A DNA stretch of 5,683 bases from NCBI GenBank assembly GCA_026386835.1, contig JAPLMV010000043.1, positions 1 to 5,683 on the forward strand, read 5' to 3'. Of the stretch, positions 5,625-5,683 are shown in pieces. The notes beneath the pieces were generated by a model, which did no database searches, was not told the DNA's origin, and saw only the letters and a program-made list of their open reading frames with translations. Source of the DNA: Planctomycetota bacterium. GTDB lineage: Bacteria; Planctomycetota; Phycisphaerae; Sedimentisphaerales; Anaerobacaceae. Made by a program: the position numbers and the translations under genes. The stretch's first letter is position 1; every line of letters starts with the position of its first letter.

Positions 5625-5632
5625 ATTTCACA

Positions 5633-5683
5633 ATGGCATATCGATACGGAGACCGAAGTCAAAAAACACTCTTCCCCCAAAGC
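5633..5683 (+). CDS. IS1182-like transposase, N-terminal 17 residues only (cut by window end)
   Basis: The visible protein is MAYRYGDRSQKTLFPQS. The pattern MAYR.G.R.Q.TLFP.S is the usual beginning of IS1182-type DDE transposases, whose next residues are normally an I..YV..DDPVR segment. A strong Shine-Dalgarno stands eight bases upstream and a plausible terminal inverted repeat about 90 bp upstream, both as expected for an insertion-sequence gene. The product would cut and join the element's ends. Whether the gene is intact cannot be seen. The call rests on 17 residues plus context; another IS4/IS5-superfamily transposase with a similar start is possible. Confidence 0.7.
   Translation, partial: MAYRYGDRSQKTLFPQS

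Larger units (their letters stand above)
5201..5632. other. gene-free region between the operon and the transposase
   Basis: This stretch holds no convincing gene. It contains, in order, the possible operon promoter, an imperfect hairpin (5255-5276), a plain stretch with no visible signal (about 5280-5390), seven 21-bp tandem repeats (5397-5543), and a presumed insertion-sequence left end leading into the transposase. Short open frames through the repeats (for example 5384-5566) exist only because the unit is a multiple of three and contains no stop. Confidence 0.6.
5543..5683 (+). mobile_element. left end of an IS1182-like insertion sequence, continuing beyond the window
   Basis: At 5543 the 21-bp repeat pattern breaks off and an unrelated sequence begins with CAGGCTGTGTCGCAATTA, resembling the GGCTGTGTC-type terminal inverted repeats of IS5/IS1182-type elements. 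Ninety bases later a transposase starts in the rightward direction. The right end, matching inverted repeat and target duplication lie outside the window, so the exact boundary (5543 or a base or two either side) is inferred. Confidence 0.6.

Overview
The window looks like a chromosomal segment of a bacterium from the Planctomycetes, perhaps close to the Phycisphaerae. This is inferred from two genes: the dihydrouridine synthase carries a CP..KVL.RCRGG signature I associate with planctomycetal Dus proteins, and the 224-residue protein at 2463-3137 resembles a conserved uncharacterised protein I recall from planctomycetes and neighbouring phyla. No rRNA or tRNA is present to confirm it.

Layout. 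(1) 1-2223 is housekeeping: the 3' part of a tRNA-dihydrouridine synthase gene (+) converges, 27 bp apart, on an intact metallo-beta-lactamase/beta-CASP ribonuclease gene (-) with a possible promoter at about 2271-2298. (2) 2224-3137 holds an intergenic stretch with a clear rho-independent terminator (minus strand), which ends the 224-aa gene of unknown function. (3) 3258-5200 is a visibly more A+T-rich four-gene minus-strand operon that looks like an acquired and reshaped restriction-modification locus. In order of transcription it encodes an amino-methyltransferase fragment (motifs X, I and II but no catalytic SPPY/DPPY), a 65-aa small protein, an apparently complete PD-(D/E)XK nuclease with winged-helix-like regions, and a 97-aa piece matching the C-terminus of MvaI/BcnI-type endonucleases. 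The genes are tightly packed (10-nt gap, TGATG-type overlap, TAATG overlap), so they are probably co-translated. (4) 5201-5632 has no convincing gene. It holds a possible operon promoter, an imperfect hairpin, seven 21-bp tandem repeats, and then what looks like the left end of an insertion sequence. (5) 5633-5683 is the first 17 codons of an IS1182-like transposase (+), running off the window.

The most interesting part is the operon together with the repeat/IS junction. The methyltransferase and the MvaI/BcnI-like endonuclease both lack the half that carries the catalytic residues, yet gene borders and ribosome-binding signals are tidy and the nuclease between them keeps its catalytic motif. 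It is either a decayed restriction-modification system that retains one live nuclease, or a real multi-subunit arrangement in which the missing halves are elsewhere or replaced. The 21-bp array stops at position 21 of its seventh unit, where the IS-like sequence begins, suggesting that the element jumped into the array. Family assignments come from reading motifs and from memory, not from searches.
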